This document shows positions 36,325 through 47,440 of a stretch of 64,000 nt of DNA, piece after piece. The notes beneath the pieces were generated by a model, which saw nothing but the letters and a program-made list of their open reading frames with translations, was not told where the DNA came from and ran no database searches. Position 1 is the first letter of the stretch, and every line of letters starts with the position of its first letter. Both the position numbers and the translations under genes were made by a program. Source of the DNA: Chionis minor (taxonomy: Eukaryota > Chordata > Aves > Charadriiformes > Chionididae); assembly GCA_013398295.1 (NCBI GenBank), contig VZSF01001063.1, positions 372,001 through 436,000 of the forward strand, in the 5' to 3' direction.

Positions 36325-39300
36325 ACACATGCACCCATACAAACACGTGTTCTGGAGTGGACCTTAATTTCCCAGTGTTGCTTTGTGGATTTCAGGGCTT
36401 TATCTGATTTAGTGAAGATGGGTGCACATGAGCTAACTTTAGCTGTTTAAAATCCAGTCTGTAAGATAGTTATCTATGTTTTCTCCGTAGTTAAAAAGAC
36501 AGAGAGACAGGGGCTCGTACCAAGAGTAATTTATCCCATTTTAAGATAGATGCCCAAGACCTGGTTGAAATGGAGTGACCATCCCTGCTAGCAGTCATCT
36601 GACTTCAGGTGACCATGGAACTGAAATGCAAGCATCAGGAGATCAGTGGGGTGACAAAGTGGTCTGCTAGAAACCCTGGGACTGCATGGGGACTGCAGAT
36701 GTAGCCTAGACTTGAAAAGTCACCATTTAACAGCTGAAGTTCACCAAGAACCACATTATTGAAAGTGCTCAGAAGTCCAAACATGGCGAAAGGCAAGATT
36801 TTTGCCTACTTGTCACCTGCCTCGTACCTTGGAGCCTTGGAAAATATGGTATTGAGACCCAGATTCAAGAGCCCATGAAATCAGTGGTAAAAAATCCTCT
36901 AGCTTTAAATGGACTTTGGTCCTCCATTATCAAAGGAAACCATACTTCTTTTGAGGGCTATAAAAACATATTTTTTATCAGAATTTATTCAGAGTTCTGT
37001 CCCAGACGGTTAATTAATTAAAAAAAAAAAATTTTTTAAAAATTTATCTATTGCTTTTTCTCTCCTTCCTTCCAGGAGGCACAAGTGCAGTTTAAATTCT
37101 GGAGAAAGAAAAATAAAATAATTAAAATATGTCTCAAACTGGCTTAACTATTAGCTGCTTGTTGTGAGCGAACTGCCTCTGTTCTATTTTTCGTCAGCGG
37201 CTGACACCACCTGAGCTACTCAAGCAGCCATTTAAACATCCAGGTGCAGCAGCAAGCACCTCCTCGCTGAAGGTCCACAGATCTGAAATCCCTTCATTTC
37301 CATTCCAAGGAAGTCTGAGTCAGTTGACCTTCAGGGCACACTGTAAAGCTTAGTAAATAGATGAACTTCAGATAGACCCAAATAGATAGACTCTGGAATA
37401 GATAGACTCTGGAGAAGGCATTTTGCGGTGGTAGGTTATGTCCATATGAGATGGCCCAAGGCGCTTGCAGGAAAGAAGTGCAGGCTGAAATGCAGACCAT
37501 GAGGGCTGAGGAGGGCATGTGGCCAGGAAGGCTAATACTGTCTGTCTCTACCAACACAGACCCTATGCAGTCATGGCTGTACATATATACACTCTGGTTT
37601 GTGCATAGAAAAGCCAGCAAATGTGAATCTGACTGGCTTTCTCTACAAGGACTGCTTTTTGTCTTGCATATTGCATTGCTTCTCAGGCAAAGAGTCTGGT
37701 TTTCCCACTTGTACCTCACCTTCATTTGACATATTGTACGTCAATTTCTACTTAAAGAGGAAATTCTCCATCTTCCTTATCTGCCTTCCACATAATCAGC
37801 ATCTTCTCTTTTCGTAATTTTGCTCTACCTGGCTTTTTACATACAGCTAGTAAGACCACTCCCTTCTTAGATACTCATCCTTACTGGGGTTATTTAAGAG
37901 AGGTTGAAGTGCATAGCTGTTTATCATTCAATCTCCCTGTTTGAGCAGCACATTACTTATTTCACCCAACGGGAACCTGCAGAAGAATCATTTAGAAATT
38001 ACTCACCAGAGAAACACTCCCCCATCCAGTTTCTCAGTGGACAGACAGTGCCTTAAAGCTCTCTGGTCTGACAGAAACAAGTAATCCCAGGAGGTGCAAA
38101 CTAAACGCAGCTGCTTTCTGGTGCTTGTGTGCAGGGTAGGATCTGATACTCACTAGGACACAAAGACCAGTTTAAGCTTTAAAATATATCCATGTAAATT
38201 CTTTGATACTGAATACAGGTGGGTCGACCCTACAACTTTTCCTTTAGCAGAAGCACTGCTATGCCCTTTTTCTTCAACCTGGCTACTTATGTAACTTCAT
38301 ATTTGATTTATAAACGTCTATAAAAGTTTTAATGAAACTTGTCGGTTCTTACTGTACTTGAAACCTCCAGCCATTTATCAAATTTGTCTGAAATTGAGTC
38401 AGTGGAGCCAGCAGTTAGAAAGGTGGACATGCACACAGCGTGACTCCGTAAGTGCCATTTCTTAAGAAATCTATCTGAAAATAGCAGGTAACAGCAATGT
38501 CTGGCATGATACCAAATGCCTTCTGTCTACTGCTGTCCTCTTTCTTCTGCCACTAGGATGAACATATCCCATATAAAAGAAAATCTTTGCCCCTCCTCCA
38601 TAAATCTGTATGTTGTAACGAGGCCACCTTTAGCGGGAGCTCTGAATCCTATAATGTCCCAGTTTGGTCTAAGTGCAGTGGTTTCTGAGAACCTTGTTCT
38701 TGTCAACATTGCTATGCCTTTCCTAGGACTTAGTGTCCATGCACTGTGCAGAAGTAACAAACACTGATAATAGTGTTCTGGTACCACATGAAAGAAAATA
38801 CCTCTATAAGCTTTATTTTAACGTGGGCACTGTCCTAGTTTCATTGTGTGATAACCGGCACTGTCAGAACGAGACAAGTGAAATTATTATCAGCATTTTG
38901 TCCTACAGGATGTGTAGGAAAAGGCTTACAGAAAAAAATCACAGAATGGCTTTTTTTGCACTTCCGTTGACGTTTGCGTGGCTAGTTACCAATGGCCGAA
39001 CCCCTTTGCACAAATACTGAAAGGCTTTATGGTTCCCTCATTGTGTCTAGAAGCTGCCACTGATCCTCCTTCCAGGTTTTGCATGAGATTGGGAGGTAAA
39101 TGGTAGGCTCTTGAGCGCATCAGCAAAGGAAATGGCTGGTGTCATTCTTCCCAGAACTGCACAGTTTTGCCTCTTCCCTTTTGCTGGCTTCAGCACGCAA
39201 AGGATGGAGACTCACCGAGCTGAAAAATTACCTTTTTCCCCCAACTTAGTCTTTAACGGGATGAGCTGTTTGATCTCTGTACCTGAGCGCACACACGAGG

Positions 39301-41874
39301 GGAGCCCAGGGCCCTCAGCAGAGGGTGTGGGGGTAGGTCCCAGGTAAGGCTGCAAAGGCAACAGGCAATTAAGGTCTATTAATGCACTCAGCACCTGAGA
39401 GTAGCCTTTATATTTTTGTTTAAAGCAATTGTCCACGTGCACCTAAATTTTAACCACTGCGGTCTTTCTTGTACAGTGTCATGTGCAGTGAATTACAGGA
39501 TCTTTAGTTCTGCCTCCTTCATCCTCAGTCAGAAGATGCAGAAGTGATAGTCATTGGAGGGGGCTTGGAGTCAGGCTGCTTTCGCTGCCAGAGGGCCAGC
39601 TGGACACGTGTCCTGAGACACTTCAGCAAAGTGACAGGACATTAGGGGTCTGATTTGGAAAAGTCTGCCAGGAAGAATGACTTTTTTCACGAGCACAAAG
39701 GTTTCCACCTGGAGGTTATGAATCAATAGGCTGATTTTTATTTTTTCTTTTTCAAAGAAACAGGTGTAGTAATGATCGTCAGGACAAGAGCTGACAAGCA
39801 TCTGAAAAGCCTCTGCATGTATTAAATAGGAGACAACACAACACTTTTACTGACAGTATGGTGAGCAAAGTATCACTCTGGTCACTGGATTCAGTTATTC
39901 ACCCTGTAAGGCACTGAAACTTGCTGGAGCGGCATACCCTGGCAAAGTGACCTTTTTTTATATATTATTTTTTACTGCATAGTTTGCACTTTGTTGACTT
40001 GGTTGGGCACCTGCTTTAAACTGCAAATATGTTCCTGTCATCCCGGCTGAAAACAAAACCAGTGAATAGTGTGGTTCTTTGGTAGACTGGAGCTAGCAAA
40101 GAGCAGACGTACCTGTGCAAAATGCTGAGGTAAATCTTCCTGTCCTATAACCTTTCCCAGCTTTGACCGTGGGCTGTGAGCAATTTGTGGTCTACATGGG
40201 GCCACTGTTAGTCTTCCTTTTTAACAGCAATTGTTCCCAAATAGACAGAACAGAAGATTTCTCCTCTAGCTGATCCCTTTAGCGTTTTGTCCTGCATGGT
40301 ACCACATTCACATGCTCTTAAAGCAGCCGAGAAGCTGTGTATAGGCTCATTTATACGCTGTGCTCCATTTCTCATGTTTGTGACACTCTCCAAAACCATT
40401 AACTGTCATTTAAAAGTGTTGCCGCAGTGTTTTCAGAGCAATTGTATACTCCGTGTCAGCCTCTGCAGCTACAGCTGGGTGAGTGTACAGTAAATTCTTT
40501 GTCTTTCTACCCCTAAGTAATGCAATAAAATAGCTTTCTTGTCTCTCAGTTAAATATTCATCTCCTCTGGTAGCTGAGTAAGTAAGGCTGAAATACCTTT
40601 TGCTATTGTCTACACAGCTTGGCAGAGGCAGAAGCCCCAGGTACAAGGTAATTATATCTTTGGGTTCGGAGGGGAGTATTTTTGCAGGAAAAATAAAGAC
40701 CTTTGATCTGAAACAAATGTCTTCCATCTTTCATTAAAATATGTGCCGGGAATATACCTAACCTGAAGGGGAAAAAAAAAAAAACAAAAACAACCCCAAC
40801 TGCTTTATCAGAATTATTATAGGAAGTCCCTTACAAACAGAAAGCAGAGTTCTCTGCTGGTGGTGTTTTTGCATTCAGAGATCATAATCGGAGACTGGCT
40901 TTGTATTTATAGGGGAGAAAGTCCATATTTCAAACAGTTTCACTAGAGCAGGGTGCTAGTGCGACACTTGGGTGCTCAGGATGTCTCAGAATTGCCATAA
41001 CAACTGTCTTGTAGAAAATATGTACAATCATCTTCAGGATCCAAAGGGCCACAGAAAATCTACCTAAAACAATGAAAATTTAAGAATTTATTTTAAAAGT
41101 ACAAAGAATTAAACAGAACTTCATTTGTTTAAGAAGTGGAGACCCTAAATCCATTTTGATAACATTTTTCAGTGCTTTTTAAAATGTTCAATTAGCATTT
41201 TTTAAAAATCAATCCCACTCTTCAGAACAAAGGCACTGGCATTTTGGATTTTTGGTGAGACCAGCACTCCCATTTTCTACCAGTTCCAGATTCAATTCAC
41301 ATTTCATTTCAGGGAAAGTACCTCCTTTGCAGAAAGCACCTCACAGTAAGCCAAGTACTTTCTTAAAACCAGGAGATGCTCATTGTTGGATACTGTCCCA
41401 GATTAGATCTCTGCTTCATAAATAGTGTTTAAATTTAGTATGTTTTAAAGTTCAAATTAGCTAAAGATATCTAAGGACTTAATTTAATACTGATTAGTGT
41501 TCAAAATTCAGCTCTGTACTGGGATTTTTTGGTTCTCTTCAAAAAATTTAGTTTAAGATTCTCATTTGGGTTTTACTACAAGATAATTTTTGGGGTTCCC
41601 AGAAGTCTCACCAAGGAATCAGAATACTGTTTTGTGAAGCACAGTAAAATCTCATATTACAAAGTTTGATTTCTGCCCATACCAGCTTACACTCTATACA
41701 GAAAAGACTATCCGGTTAAACAAAGAGATGAGAAAATGCTATGAGATCTTGCTCCGAGTGTTAACCAGTGACAACCAGAGCACACCAGCAGCTAAGACAA
41801 TGCACAGTTTTGACAGAAAGAGCTCAAGTGGACTGGACTGTGCCTAGAACGGATTTCTCCAAAATGTAGCAATT
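36325..41874. other. Unique non-coding DNA
   Basis: No gene or transposon is recognisable. Frames at 37294-37725 (-, 143 codons) and 38516-39020 have no domain and are overlapped by opposite-strand frames. A 16-bp perfect tandem duplication (37381-37412) and an A-rich run (40771-40784) are the only structures seen. Confidence 0.6.
37381..37412. repeat. Perfect 16-bp tandem duplication
   Basis: AATAGATAGACTCTGG occurs twice head to tail with no mismatch, suggesting a recent duplication. Confidence 0.95.
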
Positions 41875-42360
41875 GGACGGACATTGAGGTGCTGGAGCAT
41901 GTCCAGAGAAGGGCAATGAAGCCGGTGAGGGGTCTAGAGAACAAGTCTTATAAGGAGCGGATAAGTGATTTAGGACTGTTTAGCCTGGAGAAAAGGAGGC
42001 TGAGGGGAGACTTTATCGCTCTCTACAACTACCTGAAAGGAGGTTGTAATGAGGTGGGGGTTGGTCTCTTCTCCCAAGTAACAAGCAATAGAACAAGGGG
42101 AAATGGCCTCAAGTTGTGCCAGGGGAGGTTTAGATTGGATATTAGGAAAAATTTCTTCATGCAAAGGGTTGTCAAGCATTGGAAGAGGCTGCCCAGGGAG
42201 GCGGTGGAATTCACATCCCTGGAGGTATTTAAAAGACAGGTAGATGTGGTGCTGAGGGACATGGTTTAGGGGTAGTTTTGGCAGTGTCAGGTTGATGGTT
42301 GGACTCGATGATCTTAAAGGTCTCTTCCAACCTAAGTGATTCCGTGATTCTATGATTCTG
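41875..42360 (+). mobile_element. CR1 LINE fragment (SQVTS-type subfamily), 5' truncated
   Basis: A plus-strand CR1 3' fragment. It starts at the segment read as '[14 protein letters not shown]' and ends with the 'GGTTGGACTCGATGATC' 3' region and the ATTCTATG-type terminal units at about 42345-42360. The wording '[23 protein letters not shown]' and '[12 protein letters not shown]' matches the copy at 59918-61058 and differs from the copies at 8.66 and 35.3 kb, so two CR1 lineages are present. All catalytic domains are lost. No target-site duplication was recognised. Confidence 0.95.
41889..42269 (+). pseudogene. CR1 ORF2 C-terminal remnant, 126 codons open
   Basis: The open frame is the C-terminal tail of CR1 ORF2, ending at '[10 protein letters not shown]' with the family's usual stop region (42267-42269). 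No internal stop or frameshift is present in the retained part, so it has been damaged little since insertion. It lacks endonuclease and RT, so it encodes no known activity. Confidence 0.9.
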
Positions 42361-43157
42361 TGGGTCAATATCATCTGGAAAAGACTTTGTAGGCAGCACT
42401 GTGTCAGGAGTATCTATGTGAAGAAGGAACTCACATAATTTCCTAAAGAAGCAAGGGTTCATTTTTAATTTCAGTATAAGGTTATGCAATTCTAGCCTAA
42501 TTAGTTTTCCTGCTACAATCTGGAGTTCATCAGTTGAAACAGAAAAGGAGGAAGAAGAGGAACTGCTTTCATGAGACAGCAAGATGCTGTAGTTAGGGAA
42601 AAAGGCAAGTGAGATCTTACATATGTCAGGTGGAGTATTTCCACTGGAGATAGGAAAGTATTTGTGCCCTTGTGCAAGGCACCAGCAAGACCTCATCTGA
42701 AACACAGCATGTCCATACCGGCCATCCATGAAAGATAGATGTGCCCTGGCTGGAACTGTTTCAGAAAATAGCTACGAAGATAGTGGGGAGAAAGAAGAGC
42801 CTATCTCAAAGAAGAGAAATTAAAATATTTTGTTTGTCAGCCTATCAAAACACAGCCTGAAAGGAGATGTCAGTGCTATTTACTATGGAATAAACATCAG
42901 GCAGGGATAAGAACTATTTAAAGAAAGAACAGTATTAGGCCAAAAACAGTTTGATATAATCTAGCCAAGGATAAATTTAGCCTGGAAATAGGAAAAATTC
43001 TAACCATAAAACCAATGAGGATCTGTCACAGCTTTCCATGGGAAATAGGATCAGAAAAGTCCAAACACATTTGAAGATACAGTTGTTCAGTTTATGCAAG
43101 TTCAGCAGAATTGTCTATTCAGTTATCTAGTCCTAAATTGCTAAGATCACAGCATAA
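42361..43157. other. Unique non-coding DNA between a CR1 and an LTR
   Basis: No gene or repeat is recognised. A 166-codon minus-strand frame (42229-42729) runs partly antisense through the CR1 tail and continues into this gap. It is a chance frame, with a serine run from an AGG/AGA-rich stretch. Confidence 0.55.
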
Positions 43158-43162
43158 TTAAC

Positions 43163-43829
43163 TTTTACGGTTTGAGAAGCCCACAACAATTTACTGTCAT
43201 TTAGACAATTATTCTATCACCCCATGACCCCTCCCTACCCAGGAAGGGGGATCAGGAAAAAACAAGGAAATCCAGAGGTTGAAATGGAGAATAAGAATAG
43301 ATAATCAATATTAATAACACTAAAGAACCAATAGTGATCCCAATACCAATATAAAATATACAAGGATTATGTCCAACCCATTCTATCCGTAGGAAGCTGT
43401 GCACTCCCAGCAGTGCACAGCAAATGTGGGACACTGGGAGTGCTATGGCTTTGCGACGAAGGGAAGAGCTCAGGGGTCTAGCACCAGGGCAAGAAGTTCT
43501 CTGCATCACAGCCACCATAGAAGAGGAGAAGCTCCTCAGCAAACTTTCTCATTTATACTGAATGTGACGCTCATGGTATGAAATAATCCTGTTGGCCAGC
43601 TTGGGTCAAGAGCCCGGGTCTCGCTCCTCCTCGTCCCCACACCTGGAGAGCTTGAAAATACTGAGACCTTAAAGCCTGCATACCATAGCTGGCTATAAAG
43701 TAAGTATTTTCACAAATTCAGGCACTGGAGTCTTGTAAAAGTGCAGCTTTCCCTTGCATTAGAAGGGACCTTACTGAAAAGTAAAATTACTGAAAGATAA
43801 ATTAATCCTGTGTTACTCAAACCAGGACG
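43163..43829 (-). mobile_element. Solo LTR of an ERV-L-type endogenous retrovirus, copy B (inverted)
   Basis: A 667-bp copy of the same LTR family as 15029-15690, on the opposite strand. On the plus strand it begins TTTTACGGTTTGAG and ends CTCAAACCAGGACG, so both terminal dinucleotides have decayed. A perfect 5-bp duplication, TTAAC, flanks it (43158-43162 and 43830-43834), again typical of ERV-L. The TATA box is at 43552-43557 on the minus strand. There is no adjacent retroviral coding sequence, so it is a solo LTR. Its flanking duplication differs from copy A and its orientation is opposite, so the two are independent insertions and not the ends of one provirus. Over about 190 bp that I compared by eye, the copies differ at roughly 7% of positions. 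Confidence 0.9.
43552..43557 (-). promoter_or_regulatory. TATA box of LTR copy B
   Basis: TATAAA on the minus strand, at the position equivalent to 15283-15288 in copy A. It would drive transcription leftwards in window coordinates. Confidence 0.6.
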
Positions 43830-43834
43830 TTAAC

Positions 43835-46559
43835 ATATTAAGCATTAATATCCAGAGATGACATCCAAGATCAGCCACAAGCAAAATCCCTGGCAATGTC
43901 AATATTATGTTATTGTCTATCTGTTGACTTCAAGCCGGAGCCTTTTTGTGTATGTCTCCCAGCTTCAGAGCTATGTTTAACCATAACAATTAAGGTTAGA
44001 ATTTAAATGAAGAACTAAAATGAATCAAGAAGAAAGCTATTTAGTTTAAAAGCAAAATGTCTCTTCTTCATACTAAGAATCTGAGCCCCACATCAGACAT
44101 GTTCCCCTTACAGTATATACACTGAAATGTGCTTTCTCTCTTTTAATGGTACATAAGAATGAATTCTTCCACATAGACACCGATAAGTCCCGGAGCCTGA
44201 GAAGAATTGGAGCTGTATCTCATTTTCTCTTCATTCTCCCCATTTTCCTTTCCTTCCTTATCTTTCTTGGCACCCTTGGATGCCAGACATAAATACGCAT
44301 CAGATTGCCTAGAAACCTTGTTCCGGGGTCACAGCAGGAGCACAGTAGCAGGCTGCTGGTGGGATGCTCCCAGCACCCTCCCCTCACCCCCACAGCTCCG
44401 CAGAGGAGGGGAGGGCTCCAGGAGCGGCAGCGCCTCACCTCTTACTGCTCTTATTTTCTCATCCTATTATCATCCATCGTCAGCCCCAAGAAACACGTGC
44501 CTGGCTGTCTGAAAAACTTTTGTCACTTTGAAATCTATTCATAAGCTTTTTTTTTTTCTTATAAGGGCCTTGAAAATGTACAATAGTCACGATGTCTTTT
44601 CTTTTATTATTAATCTGTCCGCAGGAGCCAATTTCTGTATGTTTCTGCATGTGCTTTAATTCTTCCATGAACTAGGAGAAAGATCTGTATTGAAATCATT
44701 GCCCAAAATTTAAATCCCAAGGTTGCTGGTAAAGTAGAGTCTCTGTCAGCAGTAAGGCCGTGTTTGCACCATGCTGTCTTTACAGTAGACCCTACAACAC
44801 AAGGGCAGAGGACAAACCAAGCAAAAACAACGCTAAAAAGCATTGAGCGGGGTAAAAGGAAGAACGAAAATAGCACTGAGGGATTCTTTATTAAATCTCT
44901 ACCAGTCTTGGGCAAAGGCCAGAGAAGCTGAAAGCTGAAGAAAGATATCTGGCTGGAGGGTCAAAAAGCATCAATGATTGACTGCCATGTACCCTGGCAG
45001 AGCTCCAGCGTGGGCTGTTCACCATCTCTTGCCTCTGCGCACTCAGACTTTGCTTAACTGGGGCAAGCCGCAGCCCTGCTCTGTATTTGGAACTATCTGT
45101 GCCATTTCCAAGGTATAGTCTATCCCTGGCACCCCCTATAGAAATGGGGCTGCCTAACTGTCCTTTGGCCATCAAGACCATTGGTGACTACCTGGAAGCT
45201 CCTGTAGCCTCTATGGTCTTTCTCGGAGATTCGGCCATAGGTTTCCCTCCAGAGCATGCCTGGTGTGCCAGGCTCAGGTGAGGAGCTCAACCCCATCACC
45301 AGAACCAGATGGTTCCCTGGATGCTGCTGACACCATGTCTGTTTGGGCCTGTCTGTTTGGAGCCCTGCCACTCCTCATTGGAGGCTATGCTTGAAAAGAT
45401 GGTTTGGCTTGGTCACTGGCCAACGCATTGGCCCAGGGGTCTTCAACATCACCAAGCTCTAGCAGCTCTCCTAGTCCTATTTTACCACCCCCTTGAAATT
45501 TCATTCCAGAGCCAATGCAACTCACAGGGCACCATGAAGCCCCTCTTTCACAAAGGAAGACACCCTGGGGATGTACAGAACACAGTGTGAAAAACTGGCT
45601 GTAGACTGTGCAGAGGCGGGGTCTAACCAGTCACAGAGACCTTCAAAAGTGTGGGACGACAAGAAATGAATGAGGCAAACTGAGGGACCCTAAGTATTTC
45701 AAGCCTTTCTTTTCATTAAGAGTGGGGCCGACTGCTTGGCAGGTTTGAGAGAGCTCTCACACAGCTATATTTAGGACTGGAGAGGAGCCAGCTCTCCATT
45801 GTTCAAGTTTGCATTTCATCTGACTTGATGGAAATTCACACTTTATGAACAAGGTCGCTCTATCAACTGGACCTCAGCACAGGGCTTTGGCAAAAAAGGC
45901 CGTAAGGCAAAGGAGAGTTCAGGAAAAGATGAAGTGTTTAAAACAAACAAGCACTTCTACCAAGCAGCTTCAAATTGTTTAAGGGTCTTGGGATTTGGAA
46001 TTTTTTTTTTTTAATGGACAAATGTTAAAGCTCAATTTACTATGTGTTCCTACTGCTATTTCTCACTGGAGAATACAGGAGAGAGGGATGCTCAGCAATA
46101 AAAAAATAATGCCTAAAAAATCAAGTAAGTGTACTTGAGTGTTTTTAAGTCCCTGGAAAGAATCTGCAGGAACTGTGAGCAAGGACTTGCACCATGGGAA
46201 CTTCTCACAAAACATACGATTCAGCCTTCAAGTACACACATCGCTCTGAGTGGTTTGGTTTGGTTTGGTTTTCTCTTGGTAAATGCAGCATCTGAAGCAG
46301 GGAAGGGGAGAATGGGCAGTGGCCAAGAGAGCCAGAAGATGTTTTTTATGCCAAGCAGGCACAATCTTTCCATAACTCCTCCTCGTACATGCAACCTCCT
46401 CCATGTCCCAAGCCACCACCTGTATTCAAGCAGCCAGGAGAGGAGAAAGGATTTCTCAGGCACTTTTCCCCCCTCCCAAACACCTCAGCCAAAGGATCTA
46501 AGAAACGAGTCCCGTGTGTAACATGAAACCCCAGAAATTTCCAATATTTGGATTTGGGT
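43835..46559. other. Unique non-coding DNA, GC-richer at 44.3-45.6 kb
   Basis: No gene is supported. Between about 44300 and 45600 the sequence is GC-richer, and multiple frames on both strands overlap without a domain. A T-run lies near 45999-46013. Confidence 0.55.
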
Positions 46560-47440
46560 TCATTTCAAACGATTATTCTCATACTGGTTCACTAATTTAT
46601 TATTGTTTTGCACATTTATTCCAAGCTGCATGAGGCCTTTTATGGAGGTATTGGATATGTTCTCCCAAGCTCCTATTAACACTAATGGGCATTATGCAGG
46701 TGCTTTAGCACAGCCTTCACCTTACGGCGTTTTTGTTACCTTAACTATTGGAAAGTGCATTGCTGTGTACACTGGGTGCCAATTGTGTTTGCGAGAGGTA
46801 GGAAATTACCAAGTACAGAATTAGCCCCTGTCTGAGCCACATGTATGAGTTATTTGGAAAATATTTGTTTAGTTGCCTTGGAAATAAATAGCTCAAACTT
46901 CAGAACGGATTTTTGAGAGGATTCGATAACATGCTCCTGGATGTCCCCTGTGAAAGCCTAGCAAGAGCAAAATGCTTCTCCCCCAATCCACTGTCTGATA
47001 TGATTTGAAGTGAATGTGTAAAATTTCCCAGCACGTTATTTTGCTGAGGATATTTTTACTAAAGCTCATTAGCTTTTTAAATATATTTTCCTGCTCTAAT
47101 TTTCCTGTAGCAAGCTGAACTATGAGTCAGTCCAAATGAAATAAAATAGGTCTCAATTTTCTATGCATGTAACTGCTCTTAATTGCACAGAACAAGTTTA
47201 GACTGGCTCTGTCCAATTAAGACAAAAGGAGAAAAGGATAATTAAAAATAAATCATAACAATCAAAAGTCGCATTTGCAATTTTGCTTTAGATGCTCCCT
47301 CCTCCCACATTTTTGAAGCAGTGCTTAAAAGAAATGGCACAGTATCTTAAAGATGCATTGTCCCAGATCTGGCAAAGCAAATGTACCCGTCTTTGTCAGG
47401 CTGAAAGTACCTGTTTCCCTTATCTGATCAAACTCAATTG
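46560..47440. promoter_or_regulatory. Candidate developmental enhancer
   Basis: An AT-rich but complex block with the look of a vertebrate conserved non-coding element. Around 47210-47290 it packs homeodomain cores (CCAATTAAG near 47213, ATAATTAA near 47238), a SOX/TCF-like ACAATCAAAAG at 47258-47268 and an octamer-like ATTTGCAA at 47273-47280 within some 75 bp. Further AATTA, GATA and TGAGTCA-like motifs flank it. It has no transposon and no coding frame of note. The target gene is unknown. Conservation is inferred from texture only. Confidence 0.33.

Noticed and set aside
35755..36407. Several plus-strand frames of 100-119 codons
   Set aside because: They are antisense shadows of the minus-strand CR1.
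41970..42374. 134-codon minus-strand frame in the CR1 at 41.9 kb
   Set aside because: It is the antisense of CR1 ORF2; the equivalent antisense wording reappears inside the minus-strand frame at 60 kb.
15029..43829. The two similar LTRs as the ends of one 28-kb provirus
   Set aside because: They are in opposite orientation, have different flanking duplications (CCAAC and TTAAC), and no gag, pol or env is found between them.
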